64,000 bases of DNA from Paracoccus sp. MA (GTDB taxonomy: Bacteria; Pseudomonadota; Alphaproteobacteria; Rhodobacterales; Rhodobacteraceae): contig NZ_CP087598.1 of assembly GCF_020990385.1 (NCBI RefSeq), forward strand, positions 161,001-225,000, given 5' to 3'. Below are positions 1 through 9,568 of the stretch, in pieces. The first letter of the stretch is position 1. Each line of letters starts with the position of its first letter. Under the pieces are notes generated by a model. The model was given only the letters and a program-made list of their open reading frames with translations, ran no database searches and was not told where the DNA came from. A program made the translations under genes and the position numbers.

Positions 1-1514
1 TAGTTCTGCCAATAGCTGGTCTGGCCCGGCCGCAGCAGCTTGAAGCTGCGGCTGGACATGTAGGTCTGCCAGTCCGGCTCCTTCTCGGTCGGGATGTTCA
101 GATACCCGGGAATCAGGTTCGACATCAGCCCGATATCGGTCAGGCCCTGGATGTTCGAATGGCCGCGCAGCGCGTTCATCCCGCCGCCCCGGACGCCGAT
201 ATTGCCCAGGATCAGCTGCAGCATGGCCATGCCGCGGATGTTCTGCGCACCCTTGGCGTGCTGGGTCCAGCCAAGCGCATACATCGAGGTCATGGTCTTG
301 TCGGGCGCCGAACATTCGCCGATCATCTCGGCGATCTTCAGGAAGCGGTCCCGGGGCGTGCCGCAGACCTCCTCGACCAGCTCGGGCGTATAGCGCGAGA
401 CATGTTCCCTGAGCAGGTTCCAGACACAGCGCGGATGCTCCAGCGTCATGTCCACGGCGGCAAAGCCGTCCTCACCGATCACATAGTCCCAGCTCGACTT
501 GTCATAATCGCGCTTTTCGGGGTCGTAGCCGGTGAACAGCCCGTCGCTCCAGCCGTATTCATCCTTCACGATCAGGGGGGCGTTGGTGAAGTGGCGGACA
601 TAGTCCCATTGCACCTTGTCATTCTGGATCATCCAGTTGATCAGGCCCATCAGGAAGGCAATGTCCGAGCCGGGCCGGATCGGCGCATAATAGTCGGCCA
701 CCGAAGCCGTGCGGGTGAAGCGCGGGTCCACCACGATAAGCTTGGCGCCGCGGGCGGCCTTGGCCTCGGTCACCCATTTGAAGCCGCAGGGATGGGCTTC
801 GGCGGCATTGCCGCCCATGACGACCACGAGGTCGGTATTCTTGATGTCGGTCCAGGAGTTGGTCATCGCTCCACGGCCAAATGTCGGGCCCAAACTGGAC
901 ACCGTGGGGCCGTGTCAGACGCGCGCCTGGTTGTCGAATCCGACGATCCCCATGGACCTGACCACCTTGTAGGTCAGCCATGCGGTTTCATTGGTGGTGG
1001 CCGAGGCAGCCAGGAAACCGGTGGTGGTCCAGCGGTTGACCGGCACGCCGTCGTCGTTGGTCAGCACCATGTTGGCGTCGCGGTCGTCCTTGAGCGCGCG
1101 GGCGATCTTGTCCAGCGCCTCTTCCCAGGAGATCTCCTCGAAGCTGGCCGCGCCGGGCCGGCGGATGCGCGGCGTGGTCAGGCGCGTCTCGGCATTGACG
1201 AAATCCTTGAGCGCCGCGCCTTTCGGGCAAAGCGTGCCGCGGTTCGTCGGATGGTCGGCATCGCCTTCGATATGCATCACCTTGGCCTCTTCGCCGGCCT
1301 TCAGGTCGCCGTTCGAATAGATGATGATGCCGCAGGCCACCGAGCAATAGGGACAGGTGTTGCGCGTCTCGGTCGTCGAGGCCAGCTTGAAGGCACGCAC
1401 ATGCGCCTGCTCCGCCGCCTCCGCCCCGCCGAAGCCCATGGCCCCGAGCGATGTCGCCGCGACACCCGCGCCCGCCAGTTTCAGGAAACCGCGCCGCGAG
1501 AGGTCGATGTTCAT
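1..1514 (-). CDS. fdnG: Formate dehydrogenase-N alpha subunit, selenoprotein (3' part beyond window)
   Basis: Periplasmic molybdopterin (bis-MGD) enzyme that oxidises formate to CO2. The N-terminus carries a Tat signal (SRRGFLK, twin Arg at residues 7-8) and a 4Fe-4S site (CPYCSVACG, Cys54/57/61, and Cys96 in CPKG). Residue 200 is an in-frame UGA at 915-917 in the context ARV-UGA-HGPTV, which matches the selenocysteine of FdnG/FdoG. The same frame then stays open to base 1, giving FdnG-like sequence such as FGRGAMTNSW and VVVMGGNAAEAHPCGF. The start at 1514 has a strong AGGAGG about 7 nt upstream. About 505 residues are visible; the family is near 1000, so the C-terminal half and any beta and gamma subunits lie to the left. 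A naive gene caller would split it at the UGA. Confidence 0.93.
872..914 (-). promoter_or_regulatory. Bacterial SECIS stem-loop following the Sec UGA
   Basis: Directly 3' of the UGA codon (915-917), the mRNA can form a hairpin. A perfect 7-bp stem (CACGGCC with GGCCGTG, plus-strand 908-914 and 872-878) is topped by a 5-bp stem containing one G-U (898-902 with 881-885) and a 12-nt apical loop. Position and shape fit the SelB-binding SECIS of E. coli fdnG/fdhF. The folding was done by eye. Confidence 0.8.
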
Positions 1515-1593
1515 CGTGCCCTCCTTTGCCTGTCATATCGATAGGTACGCGGTCAGGATTGCGCGGTATGGTAGCTCTGTCAAGCTTGGCACG

Positions 1594-1628
1594 AAAAAGG
1601 GGCGGACCCTTCCGGCCCGCCCCTTTTC
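1594..1628 (-). terminator. Rho-independent terminator downstream of gbcB
   Basis: An inverted repeat of AAAAGGGGCGG and CCGCCCCTTTT surrounds an 11-nt loop. Read leftward it ends in TTTTT, so it terminates the gbcA-gbcB transcript ahead of the formate dehydrogenase gene. The A/T flanks make it potentially bidirectional. Confidence 0.8.
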
Positions 1629-1671
1629 CCATAAAAACCCAGGGTCTTTGCCAAGCTGCGCCCCTGGCCCG

Positions 1672-2748
1672 TCAGACCTCGACCGAGACGGCGCCGATGG
1701 GATGCGAGCAGCAGGCCAGGATATAGCCTTCCTCGATATCCTCGTCGGTGATGCCGCCGTTATGGACCATATGCACCTCGCCGGCGGTCTTCCTGACCTT
1801 GCAGGTGCCGCACAGGCCGAAGGTGCAGCCCGAGGGGATGTTCAGCCCGTTGGCCTTGGCCACCGCCAGCACCGTGTCGGTCTCGTTGCATTTCGCCACC
1901 ACGCCCGAGCTTTCGAAGGTGATCTGGGCGGCGCTGTCCTCGTCCGGGACGACGTCGTCCAGCACCGGGGCCTCGGATTCGTTGCGGATCGGGGCGCCGA
2001 AGCTTTCCTGGTGGTAATGGTCCATGTCGAAGCCGAGCGCGATCAGCATGTCGCGCACCGCCTGCATGAAGGGCTCGGGCCCGCAGCAGAACACCTCGCG
2101 CTCCAGGTAGTCCGGGGCCATCAGGCCCAGCATGATCTGGTTCAGCCGGCCGCGATAGCCGTGCCAGGTGCGGAACGGGTCGGAATCCTCGACCGTGAAG
2201 CGCAGCTGCAGGCCCGGCACCCGGTCGGCCATGCCCTCCAGCCGCTGGCGGAAGATGATCTCGCTGGGGCTGCGGGCGGCATGGACGAAGACGATGTCCG
2301 GCATCTCGCCCGAATCCCAGGCCCAGGTGGTCATGGACATCACGGGGGTGATGCCCGAACCGGCCGAGATGAACAGGTATTTCGCCGCCTCGTGCCGCAC
2401 GAAGGAGAATATCCCCGCCGGCCCGAAAGCCTTGAGCCGCATCCCCGGCCGCAGGTGGTCGATCATCCAGCGCCCGCCGACGCTGCCCGGCTGCGCCTTG
2501 ACCGTGACCGAGATGGACAGCGGCCGCGACGGGCTGGAACTGATCGTATAGGTGCGCTGCACGTTGCCGCCCGGCACCGGCAGGTCCAGGGTGACGAACT
2601 GGCCGGGCTGATAGTCGAACCAGGCGCCCGAGGGGGCGCGGAAGGTGAAGGTGGCGGTGTCCGAGGTCTCGGGCACCACCATCACGCATTCCAGCGGCTC
2701 GTCGTCCTTCCACGGCTTGTCGCCGAATGCCTTGACCAGGACCGCCAT
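1672..2748 (-). CDS. gbcB: Glycine betaine demethylase, reductase subunit
   Basis: 358-residue electron-transfer partner of GbcA in the oxidative demethylation of glycine betaine to dimethylglycine. It has an N-terminal ferredoxin-reductase module with the FAD motif RTYTISS and the nucleotide-binding motif GSGITPVMS. The C-terminal plant-type 2Fe-2S domain has CTFGLCGTC (Cys308/313/316) plus a distal Cys at 346 or 347. This domain order is that of GbcB/HMP-type reductases. The start codon overlaps the gbcA stop by one base (TAATG), so translation is coupled. A hairpin terminator follows. Formaldehyde released by demethylation could feed the Gfa-FlhA-FghA pathway encoded in the same window (inference). 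Confidence 0.9.
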   Translation of the reverse strand: MAVLVKAFGDKPWKDDEPLECVMVVPETSDTATFTFRAPSGAWFDYQPGQFVTLDLPVPGGNVQRTYTISSSPSRPLSISVTVKAQPGSVGGRWMIDHLRPGMRLKAFGPAGIFSFVRHEAAKYLFISAGSGITPVMSMTTWAWDSGEMPDIVFVHAARSPSEIIFRQRLEGMADRVPGLQLRFTVEDSDPFRTWHGYRGRLNQIMLGLMAPDYLEREVFCCGPEPFMQAVRDMLIALGFDMDHYHQESFGAPIRNESEAPVLDDVVPDEDSAAQITFESSGVVAKCNETDTVLAVAKANGLNIPSGCTFGLCGTCKVRKTAGEVHMVHNGGITDEDIEEGYILACCSHPIGAVSVEV

Positions 2749-3986
2749 TATTCCGCAGCCATCGCCGGGGTCGGGGACAGGCGATCCAGCATCTGCCGCA
2801 CATACCAGTCGACGAAATGGATCACACCCTCTTCCTGGTTGGGCGAATAGGGGCCGGGCTCATAGGCGGGGGACAGGATGCCCTTCTGGTTCTCCTCGAC
2901 CACGCGGCGGTCCTCGTCATTGGTGGCCAGCCAGACCTCGGTCAGCTTCTGCAGGTCGTAGTCCACGCCCTCGACCGCATCCTTGTGGACCAGCCATTTC
3001 GACGTCACCTCGGTCTCGGTGGGCGAGATCGGCAGCAGGCGGAAGACGATGGCATGGTCGGGCAGGAAGTGGTTCCAGCTTGACGGGAAGTGATAGAACA
3101 TCAGGCTGCCGGCATCGTTCCACGGGATGGTGCCCATGCGCCGGTTCACCGCCGCCTTGGTGGACATGGTGAAGCTTTCGGCATTGTTCAGCAGCGGCAC
3201 CCGGGCGAAGCGCCATTGCATCCCCGGCTCGTTCACGAAACGCGCCGGCAGGCCGGCCTTGTCGCAGCGGTCCCAATGCGACAGGATCTCGGGCGAGGCG
3301 GCGTTCGGCCCCTCCATCACCGTCATCAGCGGGTTGTCGGAATAGGTCCGGCAGAGCGAGGGATGGCTGCCGCCGCAATGGTAGCATTCGCGGTTGTTTT
3401 CGATCACCAGCTTCCAGTTGCCCTTCTCTACGATGGTCGAGGTGAAGGCGACCTTGGCATTCGACAGGTCGCTGGCGCCGACGTAATCGCGCAGATAGCT
3501 GCCAAGGCGTTCGAAATCCGGCGGGTTGTCGGCCAGGCAGATGAAGACCATGCCGCCCTCGGTCCGGCAATGCACCGGCTTCAGGCTGTATTTCGAGGCA
3601 TCGAAATCCGGCCCCATGTCGCGGGCAAACAGCAGCTTGCCGTCCAGGTCGTAGGTCCACTGGTGATAGGGGCAGACCAGCTTGGGCGAGGAGCCGTTCT
3701 GCTTGGGGCAGAGCCGCTGGCCGCGATGGCGGCAGACATTGTGGAAGGCGCGGATCTGGCCGTCGGCGCCGCGCACGATCACCACCGGATATTCGCCGAT
3801 CTGCAGCGTGGCGTGGTTGCCGGTCTTGGGGATGTCGCAGGAGGGAATGGCAAACAGCCATTCGCGATACCAGAGATTCTCCAGATCGGCGTGAAAGACG
3901 CCCTCGTCGCAGTAGAGGTCGCGGCTGAGCGAGAAGTTCTTCCGCCGGTCGGCGAGCTGGTTCAGGATTTCGACTGTGTTCAGCAT
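2748..3986 (-). CDS. gbcA: Glycine betaine demethylase, Rieske oxygenase subunit
   Basis: 412-residue aromatic-ring-hydroxylase-type oxygenase that demethylates glycine betaine. The Rieske 2Fe-2S motif is CRHRG...CPYHQWTYDL, and the mononuclear iron site includes ENNRECYHCGGSHPSL. The sequence resembles Pseudomonas GbcA along its length (for example KWLVHKDAVEGVDYD). I chose the start at 3986 (MLNTVEIL) because homology begins there. An upstream in-frame ATG at 4088 would add 34 residues without family similarity and would reach toward the origin region. It is the first gene left of oriC and points away from it. Confidence 0.92.
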   Translation of the reverse strand: MLNTVEILNQLADRRKNFSLSRDLYCDEGVFHADLENLWYREWLFAIPSCDIPKTGNHATLQIGEYPVVIVRGADGQIRAFHNVCRHRGQRLCPKQNGSSPKLVCPYHQWTYDLDGKLLFARDMGPDFDASKYSLKPVHCRTEGGMVFICLADNPPDFERLGSYLRDYVGASDLSNAKVAFTSTIVEKGNWKLVIENNRECYHCGGSHPSLCRTYSDNPLMTVMEGPNAASPEILSHWDRCDKAGLPARFVNEPGMQWRFARVPLLNNAESFTMSTKAAVNRRMGTIPWNDAGSLMFYHFPSSWNHFLPDHAIVFRLLPISPTETEVTSKWLVHKDAVEGVDYDLQKLTEVWLATNDEDRRVVEENQKGILSPAYEPGPYSPNQEEGVIHFVDWYVRQMLDRLSPTPAMAAE

Positions 3987-4199
3987 GGCTGGATTCCGCT
4001 GGCTAAGGGACGTGCTGTCCCCAGGAATGCACCCGTTTTCCGACTCGCAATTCTTCAAATGCGACGCTCGGATGACGGAAACGGACATCGGCCGGTTTCG
4101 CAGGCCCTCCGGGACGACGCGGCTCCGTCGCCTAGGGGCCTTCTGGACGGCTACGGGGCCGGCCCGGCCGGCGCCGACCGGACAGGGCGGGCATAACCT

Positions 4200-4507
4200 T
4201 GTGGATAAGCGCGGGCGACTCGGGGGGCGTGGGCTGTGGAGAGCCGGGCCCCTTTCTCATCGCCGTGGATCACCCTGCCGGACGGGATGCGAACAAAGCC
4301 GGTTTCTCCACATGTTCAAAATCTGTCAGGAATTGCCCCCAAGCTGTGGAAAAGAAAAATTTTCACAAACTTATCCACAGGGTGCATCCGGTTACTGTGC
4401 TGTTTTAACGCCTGTTTTTCGTTAACGGATGGTTAACGCGGTTTTTTTCCCCAGCAAGCCGAAGGTGGGGAAATCCGGCGTGGAACAGGGATTTCCCGTC
4501 ATCCACA
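4200..4507. other. oriC: Chromosomal replication origin (oriC), DnaA-box cluster
   Basis: The 594-bp gap between gbcA and hemJ holds no gene. It has two perfect DnaA boxes (TGTGGATAA at 4200-4208, TTATCCACA at 4371-4379) and three boxes with one mismatch (4304-4312, 4345-4353, 4499-4507). Two more have two mismatches (4235-4243, 4264-4272). An AT-rich stretch runs from about 4346 to 4450, where a duplex-unwinding element could lie. Genes on both sides point away from it. The neighbours hemJ-rho-mnmE-mnmG-rsmG-parAB are the standard alphaproteobacterial origin neighbourhood. A methylation-type GACTC site lies at 4217-4221. Confidence 0.88.
4422..4437 (+). promoter_or_regulatory. CtrA-type full binding site inside oriC
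   Basis: TTAA-N7-TTAAC, exactly the Caulobacter CtrA consensus, with spacer CGGATGG. A weaker related half-site begins at 4405 (TTAA followed seven bases later by TTTTC). It lies between the perfect DnaA box at 4371 and the box at 4499, where a CtrA-like regulator could affect initiation. Only the sequence match is seen; function is inferred from Caulobacter. Confidence 0.55.
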
Positions 4508-4580
4508 GGCCCAACCACAACATCATCCTTTCTTTCTCTTCATTCTTTTTTGATAGAGGAGAGGTCGCTGGAGGTGCCTC

Positions 4581-5027
4581 ATGACCGATTTCCTGGCTCT
4601 TGCTTACCCGTGGATCAAAGCCCTGCATGTGATGGCGGTGATCTCGTGGATGGCCGGGCTGTTCTATCTGCCGCGGCTTTTCGTCTATCATGCCGAGCGC
4701 GGGCATACGGGCCAGGAACCGGCGCAATCCTTCCGGATCATGGAGGACAAGCTGCTGCGCATGATCATGCGGCCGGCGATGATCGTCACCTGGATCGCCG
4801 GGCTGGCGCTGGTGCTGACGCCGGGCATCGTGGACTGGACGATGATCTGGCCGTGGAGCAAGGCGGCGGGCGTCCTGGCGATGACCTGGTTCCACCTCTG
4901 GCTGGCCGGCCAGCGCAAGGCGCTGTTGCGCGGGCAGGGGCTGAGCGGCCGGCGCTATCGGATGATGAACGAATTGCCGACGCTGTTCATGGTGGTGATC
5001 GTGCTTTCGGTGATCGTGAAATTCTAG
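4581..5027 (+). CDS. hemJ: Protoporphyrinogen IX oxidase, HemJ type
   Basis: 148-residue membrane protein of the HemJ (UPF0093) family, which oxidises protoporphyrinogen IX to protoporphyrin IX in haem synthesis. Four hydrophobic segments are visible. The conserved early His (ALHVMAVISWMAGLFYLPRLFVYH, given here as residues about 14-37) and later MEDKLLRMIMRPAM and NELPTLFMV are family hallmarks. A GGAGGTG Shine-Dalgarno precedes the ATG. It is the first gene right of oriC and sits before rho, as in many alphaproteobacteria. Confidence 0.88.
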   Translation: MTDFLALAYPWIKALHVMAVISWMAGLFYLPRLFVYHAERGHTGQEPAQSFRIMEDKLLRMIMRPAMIVTWIAGLALVLTPGIVDWTMIWPWSKAAGVLAMTWFHLWLAGQRKALLRGQGLSGRRYRMMNELPTLFMVVIVLSVIVKF

Positions 5028-5153
5028 GAAGAATTGACTCTCGCCCGGATTCTGCCTATGTGACGCGCATCCGCCGTCCGGCGGGAATTTTCCAGACACA
5101 GTTTCCAATGCGCGCCGATCCTGCGTCGGGCAGCGCGCGCCCATAGGCTAGAC

Positions 5154-6425
5154 ATGACCGAAGAACGCCTCAACCTGTCCGATCTCAAGGCCAAGAGCCC
5201 GGCCGACCTGCTGTCCATGGCCGAGGAATGGGAGATCGAGAACGCCTCGACCATGCGCAAGGGCGAGATGATGTTCTCGATCCTGAAAGAGCATGCCGAG
5301 GAAGGCTTCGAGATCGGCGGCGACGGCGTCCTTGAGGTGGTGCAGGACGGTTTCGGCTTCCTGCGCTCGACCGAGGCGAACTATCTGCCCGGCCCCGACG
5401 ACATCTATGTCAGCCCCGACATGATCCGCCAGCATTCGCTGCGCACCGGCGACACGGTCGAGGGGGTGATCCGCGCCCCGGGTGAGAACGAGCGCTATTT
5501 TGCCCTGACCAAGGTCGAGCGGATCAATTTCGAGCATCCCGAAAAGGCCCGCCACAAGGTCGCCTTCGACAACCTGACGCCGCTTTATCCGAACGAGCGG
5601 CTGAAGATGGAGATCGAGGACCCGACCATCAAGGACCGTTCGGCCCGGATCATCGATCTGGTGGCGCCGATCGGCAAGGGCCAGCGTTCGCTGATCGTGG
5701 CGCCGCCGCGCACCGGCAAGACCGTGCTGCTGCAGAACATCGCCCATTCCATCGAGAAGAATCATCCCGAATGCTACCTGATCGTGCTGCTGATCGACGA
5801 GCGGCCGGAAGAGGTCACCGACATGCAGCGTTCGGTGAAGGGCGAGGTGATCTCCTCGACCTTTGACGAGCCGGCGAGCCGGCACGTCGCGGTTTCGGAA
5901 ATGGTCATCGAAAAGGCCAAGCGTCTGGTCGAGCATAAGCGAGATGTTGTGATCCTTCTGGATTCCATCACAAGACTTGGTAGAGCCTTCAACACCGTGG
6001 TGCCGAGCTCGGGCAAGGTCCTGACCGGCGGCGTCGATGCGAATGCGCTGCAGCGGCCGAAGCGGTTCTTCGGCGCGGCGCGGAACATCGAGGAGGGCGG
6101 CTCGCTGACCATCATCGCCACGGCGCTGATCGACACCGGCTCGCGCATGGACGAGGTGATTTTCGAGGAGTTCAAGGGCACCGGCAACAGCGAGATCGTG
6201 CTGGACCGCAAGGTTGCGGACAAGCGCGTCTTCCCGGCGATGGACATCCTGAAGTCCGGCACCCGCAAGGAAGAGTTGCTGGTCGATGCCAAGGACCTGC
6301 AGAAGACCTATCTGCTGCGGCGCATCCTGAACCCGATGGGCACCACGGATGCGATCGAGTTCCTGATCTCGAAGCTGAAGCAGACCAAGACCAACAGCGA
6401 ATTCTTCGACTCGATGAACGCCTGA
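5154..6425 (+). CDS. rho: Transcription termination factor Rho
   Basis: 423-residue hexameric RNA-dependent ATPase that ends transcripts. The N-terminal Rho domain is followed by the cold-shock-like RNA-binding fold (GFGFLRS...[11 protein letters not shown]). The ATPase core has a Walker A motif ([11 protein letters not shown], residues about 183-193), [13 protein letters not shown] and the Q-loop and R-loop regions ([28 protein letters not shown]). Length is normal for the family. The 126-bp leader after hemJ shows no clear hairpin terminator. mnmE follows 16 bp downstream. Confidence 0.97.
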   Translation: MTEERLNLSDLKAKSPADLLSMAEEWEIENASTMRKGEMMFSILKEHAEEGFEIGGDGVLEVVQDGFGFLRSTEANYLPGPDDIYVSPDMIRQHSLRTGDTVEGVIRAPGENERYFALTKVERINFEHPEKARHKVAFDNLTPLYPNERLKMEIEDPTIKDRSARIIDLVAPIGKGQRSLIVAPPRTGKTVLLQNIAHSIEKNHPECYLIVLLIDERPEEVTDMQRSVKGEVISSTFDEPASRHVAVSEMVIEKAKRLVEHKRDVVILLDSITRLGRAFNTVVPSSGKVLTGGVDANALQRPKRFFGAARNIEEGGSLTIIATALIDTGSRMDEVIFEEFKGTGNSEIVLDRKVADKRVFPAMDILKSGTRKEELLVDAKDLQKTYLLRRILNPMGTTDAIEFLISKLKQTKTNSEFFDSMNA

Positions 6426-6441
6426 CGGCGCGGAGGATGCG

Positions 6442-7701
6442 GTGGATACGATCTTTGCCGAGGCGACGCCGCCCGGGCGAGGGGGCGTTACCGTTGTCCG
6501 CCTGAGCGGACCGAAGGCGCGTGCCGCGCTGGAATCACTGGCCGGGCCGGTTCCGGCGCCCAGGGTTGCCGCCTTGCGGGCACTGCGGGAGGGCGAGGAT
6601 CTGATCGACCGCGCCCTGGTCCTGTGGTTCGAGGAGGGTCGCAGCTTTACCGGCGAGGAAGTGGCCGAACTGCATCTGCATGGTGCACCGGTCATTGCCA
6701 ACCGGCTGGCGCAGGCGCTTCTGAACCAGGGATTGCGGCGGGCGGAAGCGGGCGAATTCACCCGGCGGGCCTTTCTGAATGGGCGCATCGACCTGGCCGA
6801 GGCCGAGGGACTGGCCGATCTGCTTTCCGCCGAGACGGAGGCGCAGCGCAAGCTGGCCATGCGCGGGACGGAAGGCGAACTGGCCCGAAAGGCAGAGGCA
6901 TTGCGGGCGGGTCTGATCCGCGCCGGTGCACTGATCGAAGCCAGCATCGATTTCGCCGATGAGGATGTTCCCGAGGATGTCCCCGCCGAGGCCTTTGCGC
7001 TGATCGAGGCGATTCGGGAGGATATCCGGCAGATGCTGGCCACATATCCAGCCACCGAGCGGTTGCGGCAGGGTTACGAGGTGGCGATCATCGGTCCGCC
7101 GAACGCCGGAAAATCCACATTGCTGAACCGGATCGGGCAGCGCGACATCGCTTTGGTCTCCGAGATTGCCGGGACGACCCGGGACATCCTCGAACTCCGT
7201 GCCGATCTTCGCGGTCTGCCGGTCACTTTCCTGGATACCGCAGGTCTGCGTGAAAGCAACGATCCGGTGGAGGCGATGGGGGTGGCGCGGGCGTTGAAGC
7301 GGGCCGCCGAAGCGGATCTGCGGATCCATCTTTCTGTCGATGGCATTGCAACCGACGCGGTGAAGGAAGACGATATCGTGCTCCGCTCCAAGGCGGATCT
7401 CGGGCAGGGTCCGGGTCTGGCGATCTCGGCTCGGACCGGAGAGGGGGTCGCAGAGCTTCTGGATATGGTCTATGATCGCCTGCGGATCAGGGCTGCCGAT
7501 TCCGGCCTTGTGAGCCATAAGCGGCAGGCCGAAGCCTTGCAAAGAGCATGGCTGGCGCTGGATGTCGACAGGAATGACGCACCGGAATTCCTTGCGGAAG
7601 CACTGCGCCAGGCGATTCAAGGACTGGCCATGATGGTGGGCCGGGTCGGGGCCGAGGATTATCTGGACGAGATCTTCAGCTCGTTCTGTATTGGAAAGTA
7701 G
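6442..7701 (+). CDS. mnmE: tRNA modification GTPase MnmE
   Basis: 419-residue GTPase that with MnmG installs the carboxymethylaminomethyl group on U34 of certain tRNAs. It starts at GTG ([16 protein letters not shown], the canonical N-terminus). The helical domain is interrupted by a G domain with [12 protein letters not shown] near residue 218, followed by a DTAGLR switch. The protein ends with the invariant FCIGK, including the catalytic Cys. A parS site begins at its last base, and mnmG starts 8 bp after the stop. Confidence 0.96.
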   Translation: MDTIFAEATPPGRGGVTVVRLSGPKARAALESLAGPVPAPRVAALRALREGEDLIDRALVLWFEEGRSFTGEEVAELHLHGAPVIANRLAQALLNQGLRRAEAGEFTRRAFLNGRIDLAEAEGLADLLSAETEAQRKLAMRGTEGELARKAEALRAGLIRAGALIEASIDFADEDVPEDVPAEAFALIEAIREDIRQMLATYPATERLRQGYEVAIIGPPNAGKSTLLNRIGQRDIALVSEIAGTTRDILELRADLRGLPVTFLDTAGLRESNDPVEAMGVARALKRAAEADLRIHLSVDGIATDAVKEDDIVLRSKADLGQGPGLAISARTGEGVAELLDMVYDRLRIRAADSGLVSHKRQAEALQRAWLALDVDRNDAPEFLAEALRQAIQGLAMMVGRVGAEDYLDEIFSSFCIGK

Positions 7702-7716
7702 GTTTCACGTGAAACA
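7701..7716. other. parS: parS centromere site 1
   Basis: GGTTTCACGTGAAACA matches the ParB-binding consensus TGTTTCACGTGAAACA at 15 of 16 positions, with a perfect 12-bp palindromic core. It overlaps the mnmE stop and the mnmG start, about 3.3 kb from oriC and 2.4 kb from parA. parS sites within about 10 kb of the origin are typical of alphaproteobacteria. Confidence 0.9.
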
Positions 7717-9568
7717 TTTCGACGTCATCGTGATTGGCGGGGGGCATGCCGGCGTGGAGGCCGCCATGGCCGCAGCCCGCATGGGCGCGGAAACGGCGCT
7801 GGTGACGATGCATCGGGATGATATCGGTACGATGTCTTGCAATCCGGCAATCGGAGGGCTGGGCAAGGGCCATCTGGTGCGCGAAATCGACGCGATGGAC
7901 GGGGTCATGGGTCGAATCGCCGATGCCGCGGGGATCCAGTTCCGGTTGTTGAACCGTCGCAAGGGCCCGGCGGTGCAGGGTCCGCGCGCGCAGGCCGATC
8001 GCCGGCTTTATCGCAAGGCCGCGGCAGCAGTGGTGACAAGCCAGCCTAGTCTGACGCAGATCCTGGGCGAGGTCACGGAACTGATGCATCAGCGGGGCCG
8101 GGTCATCGGACTACGGCTGGCGGATGGGAGTGAACTGGAATCGCGGCAGGTGATCCTGACCACCGGCACCTTTCTGAACGGCCTGATCCATATTGGTGAA
8201 GTCTCACGGCCAGCCGGACGCTGGGGCGACCGGGCTTCGGTCGGACTGGCTGCTTCGCTTCGTCCACTGAACCTGCCCTTGGGCCGGTTGAAGACCGGCA
8301 CGCCGCCGCGAATCCTGCGTGCAAGCATTGACTGGGACAGTCTGGATCAACAGCCGGGCGATGAAGAACCGGCCATGTTCTCTTACCTGAGCGACGTGCC
8401 GCAGGTGCCCCAGATCAGCTGCGCGATCACTCATACCAATGCGGAAACGCATCGGGTGATCCGCGAGAATATCGGCCGATCTGCCATGTATGGAGGTCGG
8501 ATCGACGGGGTGGGGCCGCGTTACTGCCCCTCGATCGAGGACAAGATCGTCCGGTTCGCCGACAAGGATTCGCATCAGATCTTCCTGGAGCCGGAAGGGC
8601 TGGACAGCGATCTGGTCTATCCGAACGGAATTTCAACCTCTCTGCCGGAAGATGTGCAGCTGGATTATGTCCGCTCGATTCGGGGTCTGGAGCAGGCGCA
8701 GATCATGCAACCGGGCTATGCGGTGGAATATGATTACGTCGATCCACGTGCGCTGACCCCGTCTTTGGAGGTGAAGGCCCTGCCCGGGCTGTTCCTGGCC
8801 GGCCAGATCAATGGCACCACGGGTTATGAGGAAGCTGCCGCGCAAGGGTTGGTGGCGGGGCTGAATGCTTCTCTGAAAGCACAAGGCCGGCCGCCGCTGC
8901 ATTTCAGCCGTGCGCAAAGCTATATCGGGGTGATGATAGACGATCTCGTCACGCGGGGGGTCAGCGAACCGTACCGCATGTTCACCTCGCGCGCCGAATT
9001 CCGGCTTTCGCTCCGTGCCGACAATGCCGATCAGCGCATGACGGCCTTTGGAATCGATCTCGGTTGTGTTGGCCAGGAACGCGCGGTGCAGTTTCGTGAG
9101 AAGATGCGGCGTTATTCGGCGGCCCGGCAGCGGGCGGAATCGGTGTCTTTCACGCCTTCCGAACTGGTCCGCGCGGGGATCGAGGTGCGTCAGGACGGTG
9201 TCCGGCGCAGCCTGTTTGCCCTGTTGGCGCAACAGGAAATACCGCAGGATCAAGTTCTTGCATTGGACGTCGAGCTTGCCGCGCAAGATACCTCGACGAT
9301 TCGGCAGCTGGCGATCGACGCGCTCTATCACCAATATACCGACCGGCAGAGCAAGGACGCCGAGCTTTTGCGCAAGGAAGAGGCGATCGCAATTCCCGCG
9401 GAGTTCGATTATGATGCCCTTTCCGGCCTGTCGAACGAGCTGAAATCCAAGCTGAAACAGCAGCAGCCCGCAACCCTCGCCGCGGCTGCGCATATCGAAG
9501 GCATGACCCCTGCCGCGCTCACGTTGATTCTGGCGGTGGTTCGAGCCGGAAGCCGTCGCAGCGCATGA
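7709..9568 (+). CDS. mnmG: tRNA uridine-5-carboxymethylaminomethyl modification enzyme MnmG (GidA)
   Basis: FAD-dependent partner of MnmE in wobble-uridine modification, about 619 residues. The N-terminal Rossmann motif is [15 protein letters not shown]. Further motifs are [31 protein letters not shown] and [18 protein letters not shown], and the C-terminal helical domain ends at residue 619. I prefer the GTG at 7709 (MKHFDVIV). An in-frame TTG at 7691 would add six residues and overlap mnmE. The start codon lies inside parS site 1, so ParB loading and translation initiation share sequence. The 3' end overlaps rsmG by 4 bp. Confidence 0.95.
   Translation: MKHFDVIVIGGGHAGVEAAMAAARMGAETALVTMHRDDIGTMSCNPAIGGLGKGHLVREIDAMDGVMGRIADAAGIQFRLLNRRKGPAVQGPRAQADRRLYRKAAAAVVTSQPSLTQILGEVTELMHQRGRVIGLRLADGSELESRQVILTTGTFLNGLIHIGEVSRPAGRWGDRASVGLAASLRPLNLPLGRLKTGTPPRILRASIDWDSLDQQPGDEEPAMFSYLSDVPQVPQISCAITHTNAETHRVIRENIGRSAMYGGRIDGVGPRYCPSIEDKIVRFADKDSHQIFLEPEGLDSDLVYPNGISTSLPEDVQLDYVRSIRGLEQAQIMQPGYAVEYDYVDPRALTPSLEVKALPGLFLAGQINGTTGYEEAAAQGLVAGLNASLKAQGRPPLHFSRAQSYIGVMIDDLVTRGVSEPYRMFTSRAEFRLSLRADNADQRMTAFGIDLGCVGQERAVQFREKMRRYSAARQRAESVSFTPSELVRAGIEVRQDGVRRSLFALLAQQEIPQDQVLALDVELAAQDTSTIRQLAIDALYHQYTDRQSKDAELLRKEEAIAIPAEFDYDALSGLSNELKSKLKQQQPATLAAAAHIEGMTPAALTLILAVVRAGSRRSA

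Noticed and set aside
915..917. Nonsense mutation making the formate dehydrogenase a pseudogene
   Set aside because: The frame downstream is intact for over 300 codons, the UGA sits at the known Sec position, and a SECIS-like stem follows immediately.
3987..4088. N-terminal extension of gbcA from an ATG at 4088
   Set aside because: The extra 34 residues show no family similarity and the internal Met at 3986 matches the usual GbcA start.
7691..7708. TTG start for mnmG at 7691
   Set aside because: It overlaps mnmE and adds residues before the conserved [14 protein letters not shown] at 7709 fits better, though this is not proven.
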